NCBI GenBank assembly: GCA_016838795.1
Contig: JAEHKQ010000046.1
Span: 1-7,670, forward strand
Direction: 5' to 3'
Source: Nitrosopumilales archaeon
GTDB taxonomy: Archaea > Thermoproteota > Nitrososphaeria > Nitrososphaerales > Nitrosopumilaceae
Length of the DNA stretch: 7,670 bases
Position 1 is the first letter of the stretch; every line of letters starts with the position of its first letter. Shown piece by piece: positions 1 to 5,254 of the stretch. The notes under the pieces were generated by a model. The model searched no databases. It was not told the origin of the DNA and worked only from the letters and a program-made list of their open reading frames with translations. The translations under genes were made by a program, and so were the position numbers.

Positions 1-899
1 ATATTCATTAAATCATCTTTTTCAAAATATTCAATTGGAACATTCATTTCCTTACCAACTTCAATTAAACCTTTAACGTCTTGTGGTTTCTTTAATGAAA
101 CAAACTTGGCAATTGATAAAGGACTAAGGTTGTTTTTTTCAAAACATGATTGCAATCCATTCTTGATTGCTTCTTTTGATGTATCCCAATGCAATCCTAC
201 TCCTACAACAAGGTTTGGCGGTCTATACACAACAGCATCTTTCAAAATTTCTGATTCAAAAATTTTGTCCGAAATAATCAAAAATCCTTTTGATTTTGAC
301 TTTTTTAATTCATCAAATGAAGAATAAATTTTAACATTTTTTGGTAAGTCAGCTTTCCACCAATTTTTGTCTCCAGCATCTTGATACACTCCAATTTTTT
401 CCTCATTTACCATTAATGCACTGATTTTAGTTATAGTTGAGTCGTCGTCAATCTTCCACCCAAATTCTTTTCCTACAAGATCAACTGGTATAGTTTTGTT
501 TACATCAGCAGCAGTAGTGATTACAGATGTTGCACCTAATTTTTTGGCAATTTGCTCAGCTAATTCATTTGCGCCACCAAGGTGGCCTGAAAGAGCACTT
601 ATCACAAAATTTTTCTTATCATCTATAACAAGAACAGCAGGATCGGTCTTTTTGTCCCTGATATGAGGAGATATCAGTCGTATTACGGCACCAAGGGAGA
701 ACAAACAAATCAATGCATCATTTGTTTTGAAAAGTTCAGAAATTTTTTCAGCAGTAGGTTCTGAGTACCACTCTATTTCAGCACTATCATCTGAAAATTT
801 AGCTGGAACAAAAATCCTCCATGAAGGATATTTTTCTTTTAATAACAAGCCAATTTTTATGCCATTTTTTGTAATTGCAAGAACTGAAATTTTTTCCAC
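1..899 (-). CDS. cbiG: Cobalt-precorrin 5A hydrolase CbiG (3' end missing)
   Basis: CbiG opens the delta-lactone of cobalt-precorrin-5A and releases acetaldehyde in the anaerobic cobalamin pathway (family knowledge). I translated the reverse strand by hand: 299 codons without a stop, leaving the window at base 1. The N-terminal domain (about 1-60) leads into the central CbiG core with GAVIR (70-74), DPAVLVID (86-93), the signature SGHLGGAN (104-111) and VITTAAD (126-132). A C-terminal CbiG domain begins near RPPNLVVGVGL (226-236). The start is GTG at 899-897; an in-frame TAA at 920-918 allows no longer ATG start, and an AAGGA ribosome-binding sequence (911-907) sits 7 bases upstream. It lies 31 bases downstream of cbiD on the same strand, so the two are probably co-transcribed. 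Only the extreme C terminus is missing. The family call is secure. Confidence 0.93.
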   Translation of the reverse strand, partial: MEKISVLAITKNGIKIGLLLKEKYPSWRIFVPAKFSDDSAEIEWYSEPTAEKISELFKTNDALICLFSLGAVIRLISPHIRDKKTDPAVLVIDDKKNFVISALSGHLGGANELAEQIAKKLGATSVITTAADVNKTIPVDLVGKEFGWKIDDDSTITKISALMVNEEKIGVYQDAGDKNWWKADLPKNVKIYSSFDELKKSKSKGFLIISDKIFESEILKDAVVYRPPNLVVGVGLHWDTSKEAIKNGLQSCFEKNNLSPLSIAKFVSLKKPQDVKGLIEVGKEMNVPIEYFEKDDLMN

Positions 900-930
900 A
901 ATACGATCCTTTTTGATTTAATAAAATATC

Positions 931-2028
931 TTACTTTTCAGGATATCTAGATAATATAGATCCATCAAAATCAAATAGAACTACCTCAAGCACAACTTTA
1001 TTCTCAGATTGTTCTTTCATGTGGTCATAAACCTTCGAACAAATTTTTTTAAAAAATTCATTCAATTTATTTCCCTGAATTATTTCTTGAACATGTCTAG
1101 CTGAATTGGCTTTTTTTATTTGATTTACTAGTATTTCATTTGCACCACAATTTTTTGCTAAATCTGCAAGAAAACTCATATCCACTTTTGAGCCTTTAAC
1201 ATGGGTCTGTTTAACGCCCTTTGCCATTTTTGAAAGCTTTCCAATAAATCCAACAACATAAGCTTTTTTGATTCCTTTTTTTGCACACTGTTGAATTGTA
1301 TAACTTGAGAAATCTCCCATTTTCACAAAACAATGTTCTGGCAAATCCACCAATGTTTTTGAGAATTCTTCACTTCTTCCACCAGTAGTTAACACAGCAG
1401 TATCATCACCTAATGCTAATGCAACATCCAAGTTTTGTCTTATAGATGCAGCAAATGATGCGGTCGAATATGGAAATACAATACCAGATGTTCCAAGAAT
1501 TGATATGCCACCAACAATTCCTAATCTAGGATTATCAGTTTTCAAAGCAAGCTCTTTACCTTTGGGAACTGAAATTATAACCTTAATTCCACTTTTTGAA
1601 AGTATGTCTTGAGCAATTTCTTTCAAATTTTCATTAATCATTTGTTTTGGAACTGGATTAATTGCAGGTTTGTTAATCTCTAACCCAAGACCTGGTTTTG
1701 TAACAACACCAACTCCTACTCCACCATCAATTTCAATCTGAGTAATATTATCTGTCAATGATAAATTTACAAAAATTTCAGCCCTATGTGTAACATCAGG
1801 ATCATCTCCTGCATCTTTAATGACTGAACAGCGTGCTGAATTTTCAGTAAATTCACAACTATGAATTTTTATTTTTATTGAATTGCCTTTTGGTAAAGTA
1901 ACATCAACACTTTGAATTTTTTGTTGTTTAATTATTGACAATATTGCAGCTTTTGATGATGCAGTAGCACAAGTACCAGTTGTAAAACCCTTTCTGAGTT
2001 TTTGTTTTTGTAGTTCTTCCAACGTCAA
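931..2028 (-). CDS. cbiD: Cobalt-precorrin-5B C1-methyltransferase CbiD
   Basis: CbiD methylates C-1 of cobalt-precorrin-5B using S-adenosylmethionine, the step right after CbiG in the anaerobic (early cobalt insertion) route to cobalamin. The 365-residue protein has the usual family length. Visible signatures are KGFTTGTCATA (13-23), KDAGDDPDVTH (71-81), GGVGVGVVTKPGLG (102-115), NPRLGIVGGISILGTSGIV (166-184) and GDDTAVLTTGGRSE (207-220). The C-terminal FDFDGSIL (352-359) appears intact. The start codon is TTG (2028-2026). The frame stays open upstream, but I see no in-frame ATG, GTG or TTG between it and the divergent gene. AAAGGT at 2043-2038 lies 9 bases before the TTG and supports it. 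CbiD leads the cbiD-cbiG operon and is transcribed away from the SDR gene. The enzyme call is secure; the start is likely but not proven. Confidence 0.95.
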   Translation of the reverse strand: MTLEELQKQKLRKGFTTGTCATASSKAAILSIIKQQKIQSVDVTLPKGNSIKIKIHSCEFTENSARCSVIKDAGDDPDVTHRAEIFVNLSLTDNITQIEIDGGVGVGVVTKPGLGLEINKPAINPVPKQMINENLKEIAQDILSKSGIKVIISVPKGKELALKTDNPRLGIVGGISILGTSGIVFPYSTASFAASIRQNLDVALALGDDTAVLTTGGRSEEFSKTLVDLPEHCFVKMGDFSSYTIQQCAKKGIKKAYVVGFIGKLSKMAKGVKQTHVKGSKVDMSFLADLAKNCGANEILVNQIKKANSARHVQEIIQGNKLNEFFKKICSKVYDHMKEQSENKVVLEVVLFDFDGSILSRYPEK

Positions 2029-2037
2029 ATCAAGAGT

Positions 2038-2043
2038 ACCTTT
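2038..2043 (-). promoter_or_regulatory. Ribosome-binding sequence supporting the cbiD TTG start
   Basis: On the minus strand the bases read AAAGGT and end 9 bases before the TTG at 2028. They match part of the purine-rich complement to the archaeal 16S 3' end. They decide the start because no ATG or GTG lies in frame nearby. If the transcript is leaderless (see the TATA candidate at 2053-2060), this element would not be used. Confidence 0.45.
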
Positions 2044-2048
2044 AAAAT
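2041..2048 (+). promoter_or_regulatory. Candidate TATA box for the SDR gene (leaderless)
   Basis: TTTAAAAT is centred about 26-27 bases before the ATG at 2071, where an archaeal TATA element would place transcription initiation on the start codon itself. No ribosome-binding sequence is obvious before 2071, which fits a leaderless mRNA. The call rests on position and composition only, in AT-rich DNA. Confidence 0.5.
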
Positions 2049-2052
2049 TAAA

Positions 2053-2060
2053 TGTTATAG
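2053..2060 (-). promoter_or_regulatory. Candidate TATA box for cbiD
   Basis: On the minus strand the bases read CTATAACA, centred about 28 bases before the cbiD TTG, which would give an almost leaderless cbiD mRNA. An alternative is GTTATAAC at 2095-2102, inside the SDR coding region, which would give a leader of roughly 40 bases and allow use of the AAAGGT sequence. The sequence does not decide between them. Confidence 0.35.
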
Positions 2061-2070
2061 AATTTCCCTT

Positions 2071-2940
2071 ATGAAGAAACCTGCCTCTCGGATTGTTATA
2101 ACTGGCGCCAATGGCTTCATAGCAAGGAACCTTCGTAGATTTTTGAATGAAAAGAAAATCGCTACAATTTGTATTGCTCGGAGAAATTTTAGAAATTATA
2201 AATCTGAAACTAAAATTATTTCTACCGAATTTTCACACATACCAATTTCTAAATTAAAAAACTCGAATTCGTTAATTCATCTAATTGGAATTGGAAAGGA
2301 AACTCCTGAAAATAGCTACCAATCTACTAATATTGAATTAACTAAAAAAATTATCAGACTATGTAAAAAAGCAAAAATAAAAAAAATTATTTATAACAGT
2401 GGACTTGGCGTTTCAAAAAAAACTACTTCGAGTTATTTTATCTCTAAGTTAAAAGCTGAACAATTAATAGTTCATTCTGGTTTAGATTACACAATTTTCA
2501 GACCATCATATATTCTCGGAACAGATGATCTTCTTTCTCAAAATCTGAAGAAACAAATCAAAAAAGGTTCTATTATAATTCCTGGTTCTGGAAATTATAA
2601 GCTACAACCAATTTCTGTAAATGATGTTGTAAAAATAATTCTGCAAGCAACTACTTCAAAAAAATTTTCTAAAAAAATAATTGATCTAGTTGGACCTGAA
2701 ATTGTTAGTTTTGAAAATTTTGTGAAAACATTTTCCAATTCAAACAAAATTAAAATTAAGAAAATAAACCTAGAGGATGCTTACTTTGATGCACTTCATA
2801 ATCCAAGAAGCATCTTCGGTGTGGATGATCTAAATATTATGTTGGGTAGTTATACCGGAAATTTTAGAACTTTGGAAAAAGTTTCAGGTTTGAAATTAAA
2901 ATCATATAAGGAAATTTTAAAGTCCAGCAGCTTGCCGTAA
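2071..2940 (+). CDS. Atypical short-chain dehydrogenase / NAD(P)-dependent epimerase-like protein
   Basis: A 289-residue Rossmann-fold protein of the extended/atypical SDR superfamily. The nucleotide-binding motif is TGANGFIA (11-18, GxxGxxA type) after the first beta strand RIVI. The catalytic-type YxxxK is Y122-F-I-S-K126, with S110 in IYNSG as the likely serine partner. DYTIFRPSYILG (139-150) and PISVNDVV (180-187) are typical of the NDUFA9/NmrA-like branch, whose members range from true enzymes to structural or regulatory dinucleotide-binding proteins. The substrate cannot be told from the sequence. Lysine is very frequent (40 of 289), and the DNA around 2340-2400 is extremely AT-rich. 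The ATG at 2071 fits a leaderless promoter. The gene diverges from cbiD and converges on metK, overlapping its 3' end by 24 bases, so it is probably monocistronic. Confidence 0.85.
   Translation: MKKPASRIVITGANGFIARNLRRFLNEKKIATICIARRNFRNYKSETKIISTEFSHIPISKLKNSNSLIHLIGIGKETPENSYQSTNIELTKKIIRLCKKAKIKKIIYNSGLGVSKKTTSSYFISKLKAEQLIVHSGLDYTIFRPSYILGTDDLLSQNLKKQIKKGSIIIPGSGNYKLQPISVNDVVKIILQATTSKKFSKKIIDLVGPEIVSFENFVKTFSNSNKIKIKKINLEDAYFDALHNPRSIFGVDDLNIMLGSYTGNFRTLEKVSGLKLKSYKEILKSSSLP
2876..2880 (-). terminator. Candidate oligo-T terminator for metK, inside the SDR gene
   Basis: Reading the minus strand past the metK stop, a TTTTT run occurs about 37 bases downstream after several shorter T-rich stretches (2892-2918). 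Archaeal RNA polymerase can terminate at T-runs without a hairpin. The signal must lie inside the opposing coding region because no intergenic space exists. This is weak evidence in AT-rich DNA. Confidence 0.3.
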
Positions 2941-4083
2941 AACATCTGCTTTATCGGTTTTTTCCCATCTGAATTCCGGCTCGTTTCTACCAAAATGACC
3001 ATAGGATGCCGTTTTTTTATAGATCGGTTTGTTCAAATCCAAATGAGATATTATTGCTGCAGGCGTCATTTCAAAATGTTTTCTAGTCAAATTTTCAATA
3101 TCTTCTTCGGGTATCTTACCAGTTCCAAATGTGTTAACCATGAGAGAAAGGGGTTCTGCAACTCCTATTGCATAAGCAACCTGTACTTCACATTTATCGG
3201 CTAAACCAGCTGCAACAATATTTTTTGCGATGTATCTACACATGTAAGATGCAGATCTATCAACCTTTGATGGATCCTTCCCAGAAAAAGCTCCTCCACC
3301 ATGTCTTCCGTAACCTCCATATGTATCTACAATAATTTTTCTTCCAGTGAGCCCTGCATCACCATGAGGACCTCCAATCACAAATTTTCCTGTGGGATTA
3401 ACATGAATCTTGATATCATCACTCCATAGTTCAGCACATGCAGGTTTGATTACCTTTTCAGTGATTGCGTTGGTTAACTCATCGTTTGAAACACTTGGAT
3501 CATGTTGAGTTGAAATTACAATAGTCTCTATTTTTTTTGGTTTATCACCTTCGTAGAGAATAGAAACTTGAGATTTCCCATCAGGTCTCAACCATGGTAG
3601 TTCTCCTGTCTTTCTAACATCTGCAAGTTTTTTGGTGAGTTTATGGGCTAATAATATAGGCATAGGCATTAGTTCCTTAGTTTCATTTGTTGCATAACCA
3701 AACATTAGTCCTTGGTCTCCTGCCCCAAGTTTTTTTTCATCCGTGGCAGTTACACCTTGACTAATATCCGGGCTCTGAGCATGTAATCTTAACATTACTT
3801 CACATGAATCAGCATCAAAAAGTAATTCCGGATCATTGTAGCCAATCTCCCTAATTGTTTGTCTGACCAATTTTTCTTGTTCCTGTTTATCAAAATTTGC
3901 CTTGGATGTGATTTCACCCACAATTGCCACAAAGCCAGTGGTCGTCATGGTTTCAATTGCTACTCGTGATTTCGGATCCCGTCTTAGATACTCATCTAAA
4001 ATGGCGTCTGAAATCTGATCACAGATCTTATCGGGATGCCCTTCAGTAACAGATTCGGAAGTAAAAAGGAAATTTTTTGCCAT
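2917..4083 (-). CDS. metK: S-adenosylmethionine synthetase, bacterial/eukaryotic type
   Basis: MetK makes S-adenosylmethionine from methionine and ATP in the cytoplasm, supplying methyl groups to many enzymes including CbiD. The 388-residue protein has the full family length. Signatures in order are SVTEGHPDKICDQISDAILD (11-30, with H16 and D18), GAGDQGLMFGYA (120-131), GGPHGDAGLTGRKIIVDTYGG (237-257) and the glycine-rich loop GGGAFSGKDP (262-271). These belong to the bacterial/eukaryotic MAT family, not the divergent archaeal MAT found in most Archaea. The start is ATG at 4083, four bases after an AGGGG ribosome-binding sequence. It lies 14 bases downstream of the Sm-like gene on the same strand, so they are very likely one operon. 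Its last seven sense codons and stop overlap the convergent SDR gene. No residue appears to be missing. Confidence 0.97.
   Translation of the reverse strand: MAKNFLFTSESVTEGHPDKICDQISDAILDEYLRRDPKSRVAIETMTTTGFVAIVGEITSKANFDKQEQEKLVRQTIREIGYNDPELLFDADSCEVMLRLHAQSPDISQGVTATDEKKLGAGDQGLMFGYATNETKELMPMPILLAHKLTKKLADVRKTGELPWLRPDGKSQVSILYEGDKPKKIETIVISTQHDPSVSNDELTNAITEKVIKPACAELWSDDIKIHVNPTGKFVIGGPHGDAGLTGRKIIVDTYGGYGRHGGGAFSGKDPSKVDRSASYMCRYIAKNIVAAGLADKCEVQVAYAIGVAEPLSLMVNTFGTGKIPEEDIENLTRKHFEMTPAAIISHLDLNKPIYKKTASYGHFGRNEPEFRWEKTDKADVLRQAAGL
2958..2963 (+). terminator. Candidate oligo-T terminator for the SDR gene, inside metK
   Basis: TTTTTT begins 18 bases after the SDR stop codon, within the opposing metK coding region. 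It could act as a factor-independent archaeal T-run terminator. No stable hairpin is evident before it. It is the plus-strand counterpart of the T-run proposed at 2876-2880. Confidence 0.35.
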
Positions 4084-4087
4084 AAAA

Positions 4088-4092
4088 CCCCT
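4088..4092 (-). promoter_or_regulatory. Ribosome-binding sequence of metK
   Basis: AGGGG on the minus strand lies four bases before the metK ATG and fills most of the 14-base gap after the Sm-like gene's stop. This fits internal translation initiation on a bicistronic mRNA, in contrast with the leaderless-looking first genes elsewhere in the window. Confidence 0.55.
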
Positions 4093-4097
4093 AATTT

Positions 4098-4340
4098 TCA
4101 GAGTTCATTTTCTAATTTGATAAATAATACATTATTTCCTCTGACAATAACTCGACCATAATTTGCAATGACCTTGTTATCATGAATCTCTTCAGCGTCG
4201 GTCATAATCAAATTCATATAAGAATCTACATTTTCCATTTTTCCTTTGTATTCTACTTCACTCTTCAGTCTAACAGTGACATGTTTGTTTGTACTCTTCT
4301 GGAGTGTTGTTAGAGGTCTTTTAGCACTTGTTTGCGACAC
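4098..4340 (-). CDS. Archaeal Sm-like (LSm/SmAP) RNA-binding protein
   Basis: An 80-residue member of the Sm/LSm family, whose members form heptameric or hexameric rings that bind U-rich single-stranded RNA (family knowledge). The Sm1 motif spans about 20-49 and includes VTVRLKSEVEYKGKMENVD (21-39) and the RNA-contact loop D39-S-Y-M-N43. The Sm2 motif spans about 61-75 with IVRGNNV (65-71), including the conserved R67-G68. A short basic N-terminal tail (SAKRPLTTLQKS) precedes the fold. The start is GTG (4340-4338), directly preceded by an in-frame TAA at 4343-4341, so no longer form is possible. GTGA at 4351-4348 may serve as a weak ribosome-binding sequence. It is the first gene of a two-gene unit with metK and diverges from the RadB-like gene. 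The family call is secure; the RNA partners are unknown. Confidence 0.93.
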   Translation of the reverse strand: MSQTSAKRPLTTLQKSTNKHVTVRLKSEVEYKGKMENVDSYMNLIMTDAEEIHDNKVIANYGRVIVRGNNVLFIKLENEL

Positions 4341-4376
4341 TTATTTTTCACTTGTCATGCTTTCGATGTTATCCAG

Positions 4377-4384
4377 AATAAAAG
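4377..4384 (-). promoter_or_regulatory. Candidate TATA box for the Sm-like/metK unit
   Basis: On the minus strand the bases read CTTTTATT, centred about 40 bases before the GTG start of the Sm-like gene. Initiation some 26 bases downstream would give a leader of about 13 bases, long enough to carry the GTGA element at 4351-4348. The call is based on position only. Confidence 0.35.
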
Positions 4385-4419
4385 CCTTGCCCATTTAGAT
4401 TTCAAAATAATTCCTTTAG

Positions 4420-4428
4420 TTTTTACAT
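4420..4428 (+). promoter_or_regulatory. Candidate TATA box for the RadB-like gene
   Basis: TTTTTACAT is centred about 28 bases before the ATG at 4452, consistent with a leaderless transcript. No ribosome-binding sequence is visible before that ATG. The rest of the 111-base divergent region (4341-4451) shows no ORF, RNA gene or clear repeat. Confidence 0.35.
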
Positions 4429-4451
4429 TTCATAATCATATACACAGAATA

Positions 4452-5102
4452 ATGATTCCAACATCCATCAAAAAATTAGATCAGATTCTTGGCGGAGGTA
4501 TTAGGAATAGTCTTATCATAGATATTTTCGGTGCTCGTGGAACAGGCAAAACAGAATTGGCGATGCAGATAGCAATAAACTCTCTACTCAGTGGCGGTAA
4601 AATCTTTTTTCAAGATACAACAGGAAAATTTAGACCAGAAAAAATGCACAAAGTTATTCATGAACGCCAATTAGATATGTCTTTATTGGAAAATGTTCAG
4701 GTAGCTAGAGTAACTAATACTTCAGAACAAATACAATATCTATCAAAAATTAAAGACTCTAATTTTGCTTTAATCGTAATTGATAATATTACTGACTTGT
4801 TTTCGTTTGAATACTCCAAAGATAAGCTATCATTAGAAAAAAATATTTCTTTCATGAAGTACATGCATACTCTATCACTATTTTCTATACAAAACAACGT
4901 TCCTATTGTAATAACAAATATGATTAGAACCATCGACAACAAAGAAATTGAAAACTTGAAAAATTCTATTGGCATGTTTACACATATTAAAATCAGACTC
5001 TCAAAAGAAGGTAACAAATTTACAGGAAATGTGTATTCACCTTTTGAAGAAAACAAATTCTATTTTGTAATTTCTGAGATTGGATTGCACGATCAGTCTT
5101 AA
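4452..5102 (+). CDS. RadA/RecA-superfamily ATPase (RadB/RadC/KaiC-like paralogue)
   Basis: A 216-residue single-domain RecA-fold ATPase. It opens with TSIKKLDQILGGGI (4-17), the entry typical of RadB, RadA-core and KaiC-like proteins. It has Walker A G27-A-R-G-T-G-K-T34 and Walker B ALIVID (106-111). PIVITN (151-156) matches the strand after Walker B where RadA has ITNQ. It lacks the N-terminal helix-hairpin-helix domain of full RadA, so it resembles RadB or RadC paralogues, which assist or modulate RadA in homologous recombination (family knowledge). Which subgroup it belongs to cannot be settled by eye. The frame extends to an ATG at 4332, but that 40-residue extension overlaps the divergent Sm-like start and precedes the conserved domain start. 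The ATG at 4452 is therefore preferred. The membrane microprotein follows 32 bases downstream. Confidence 0.82.
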   Translation: MIPTSIKKLDQILGGGIRNSLIIDIFGARGTGKTELAMQIAINSLLSGGKIFFQDTTGKFRPEKMHKVIHERQLDMSLLENVQVARVTNTSEQIQYLSKIKDSNFALIVIDNITDLFSFEYSKDKLSLEKNISFMKYMHTLSLFSIQNNVPIVITNMIRTIDNKEIENLKNSIGMFTHIKIRLSKEGNKFTGNVYSPFEENKFYFVISEIGLHDQS

Positions 5103-5104
5103 GC

Positions 5105-5111
5105 TATTTAA
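5105..5111 (+). promoter_or_regulatory. Candidate TATA box for the microprotein-lhr unit
   Basis: TATTTAA is centred 27 bases before the ATG at 5135, the best-placed TATA-like element in the window for a leaderless start. It begins three bases after the RadB-like stop codon. This suggests that the microprotein and lhr form their own transcription unit and are not simply read through from the ATPase gene. Confidence 0.5.
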
Positions 5112-5120
5112 CCACGGTTA
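5109..5120. repeat. Short palindrome TAACC-AC-GGTTA next to the TATA box
   Basis: Two perfect 5-base inverted arms are separated by 2 bases and overlap the end of the candidate TATA box of the microprotein-lhr unit. The 2-base spacer is too short for a good RNA hairpin, so if it is functional it would more likely be a site for a dimeric DNA-binding regulator. A chance occurrence is quite possible. Confidence 0.25.
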
Positions 5121-5134
5121 TTTGAAAGAAAAAT

Positions 5135-5254
5135 ATGGCAGGAATTTTTGATTCTATTCCAATTATTGTAGTTATTTTATTTGTAATTGGGCTTGTTGGT
5201 GTAATAGTATATGAAAAATCAAGATCTATTCAAACAGAAGAATCAACTTCTTGA
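5135..5254 (+). CDS. 39-residue single-pass membrane microprotein overlapping lhr
   Basis: A short ORF from ATG 5135 to TGA 5252-5254. The product begins MAGIFDS, continues as one strongly hydrophobic stretch (8-26, IPIIVVILFVIGLVGVIVY) and ends in a polar tail (EKSRSIQTEESTS). The basic residues K28 and R30 just after the hydrophobic segment suggest the C terminus faces the cytoplasm (positive-inside rule, inference). A candidate TATA box 27 bases upstream fits leaderless expression. The last 44 bases overlap the start of lhr in another reading frame, and GGTG within it is the probable lhr ribosome-binding site, which suggests translational coupling. I do not recognise a family. Evidence that it is a real gene: promoter spacing, a textbook membrane-segment composition and operon-like placement. 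Against: its small size. Confidence 0.6.
   Translation: MAGIFDSIPIIVVILFVIGLVGVIVYEKSRSIQTEESTS
5198..5201 (+). promoter_or_regulatory. Probable lhr ribosome-binding sequence inside the microprotein gene
   Basis: GGTG lies nine bases before the lhr ATG at 5211 and matches part of the complement of the archaeal 16S 3' end. Its position inside the upstream ORF supports translation of lhr from a shared mRNA and supports ATG 5211 as the start. Confidence 0.4.

Noticed and set aside
106..327. Plus-strand ORF of 73 codons
   Set aside because: Lies antisense within cbiG, whose conserved motifs show the minus strand to be coding; its translation has no recognisable features.
727..921. Plus-strand ORF of 64 codons
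   Set aside because: Antisense to the conserved N-terminal half of cbiG; no promoter or ribosome-binding sequence and no family resemblance.
2095..2102. Perfect palindrome GTTATAAC at the start of the SDR coding region
   Set aside because: Eight AT-rich bases inside codons for the first beta strand; expected by chance. Kept only as an alternative cbiD TATA element.
2341..2400. Long A-runs in the SDR gene considered as a frameshift or pseudogene signal
   Set aside because: The frame stays open through the runs and conserved motifs on both sides (GxxGxxA before, YxxxK after) lie in the same frame.
2995..3204. Plus-strand ORF of 69 codons rich in Cys and Phe
   Set aside because: Antisense to metK, a highly conserved gene; the composition is that of a reverse-complement artefact.
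4332..4451. 40-codon N-terminal extension of the RadB-like ATPase starting at ATG 4332
   Set aside because: It overlaps the divergent Sm-like start, covers the likely promoters of both genes, and precedes the standard domain start; ATG 4452 fits family length and TATA spacing.
4697..5056. Minus-strand ORF of 119 codons, hydrophobic in places
   Set aside because: Antisense to the RadB-like ATPase across its Walker B region; the hydrophobicity comes from AT-rich complementary codons.
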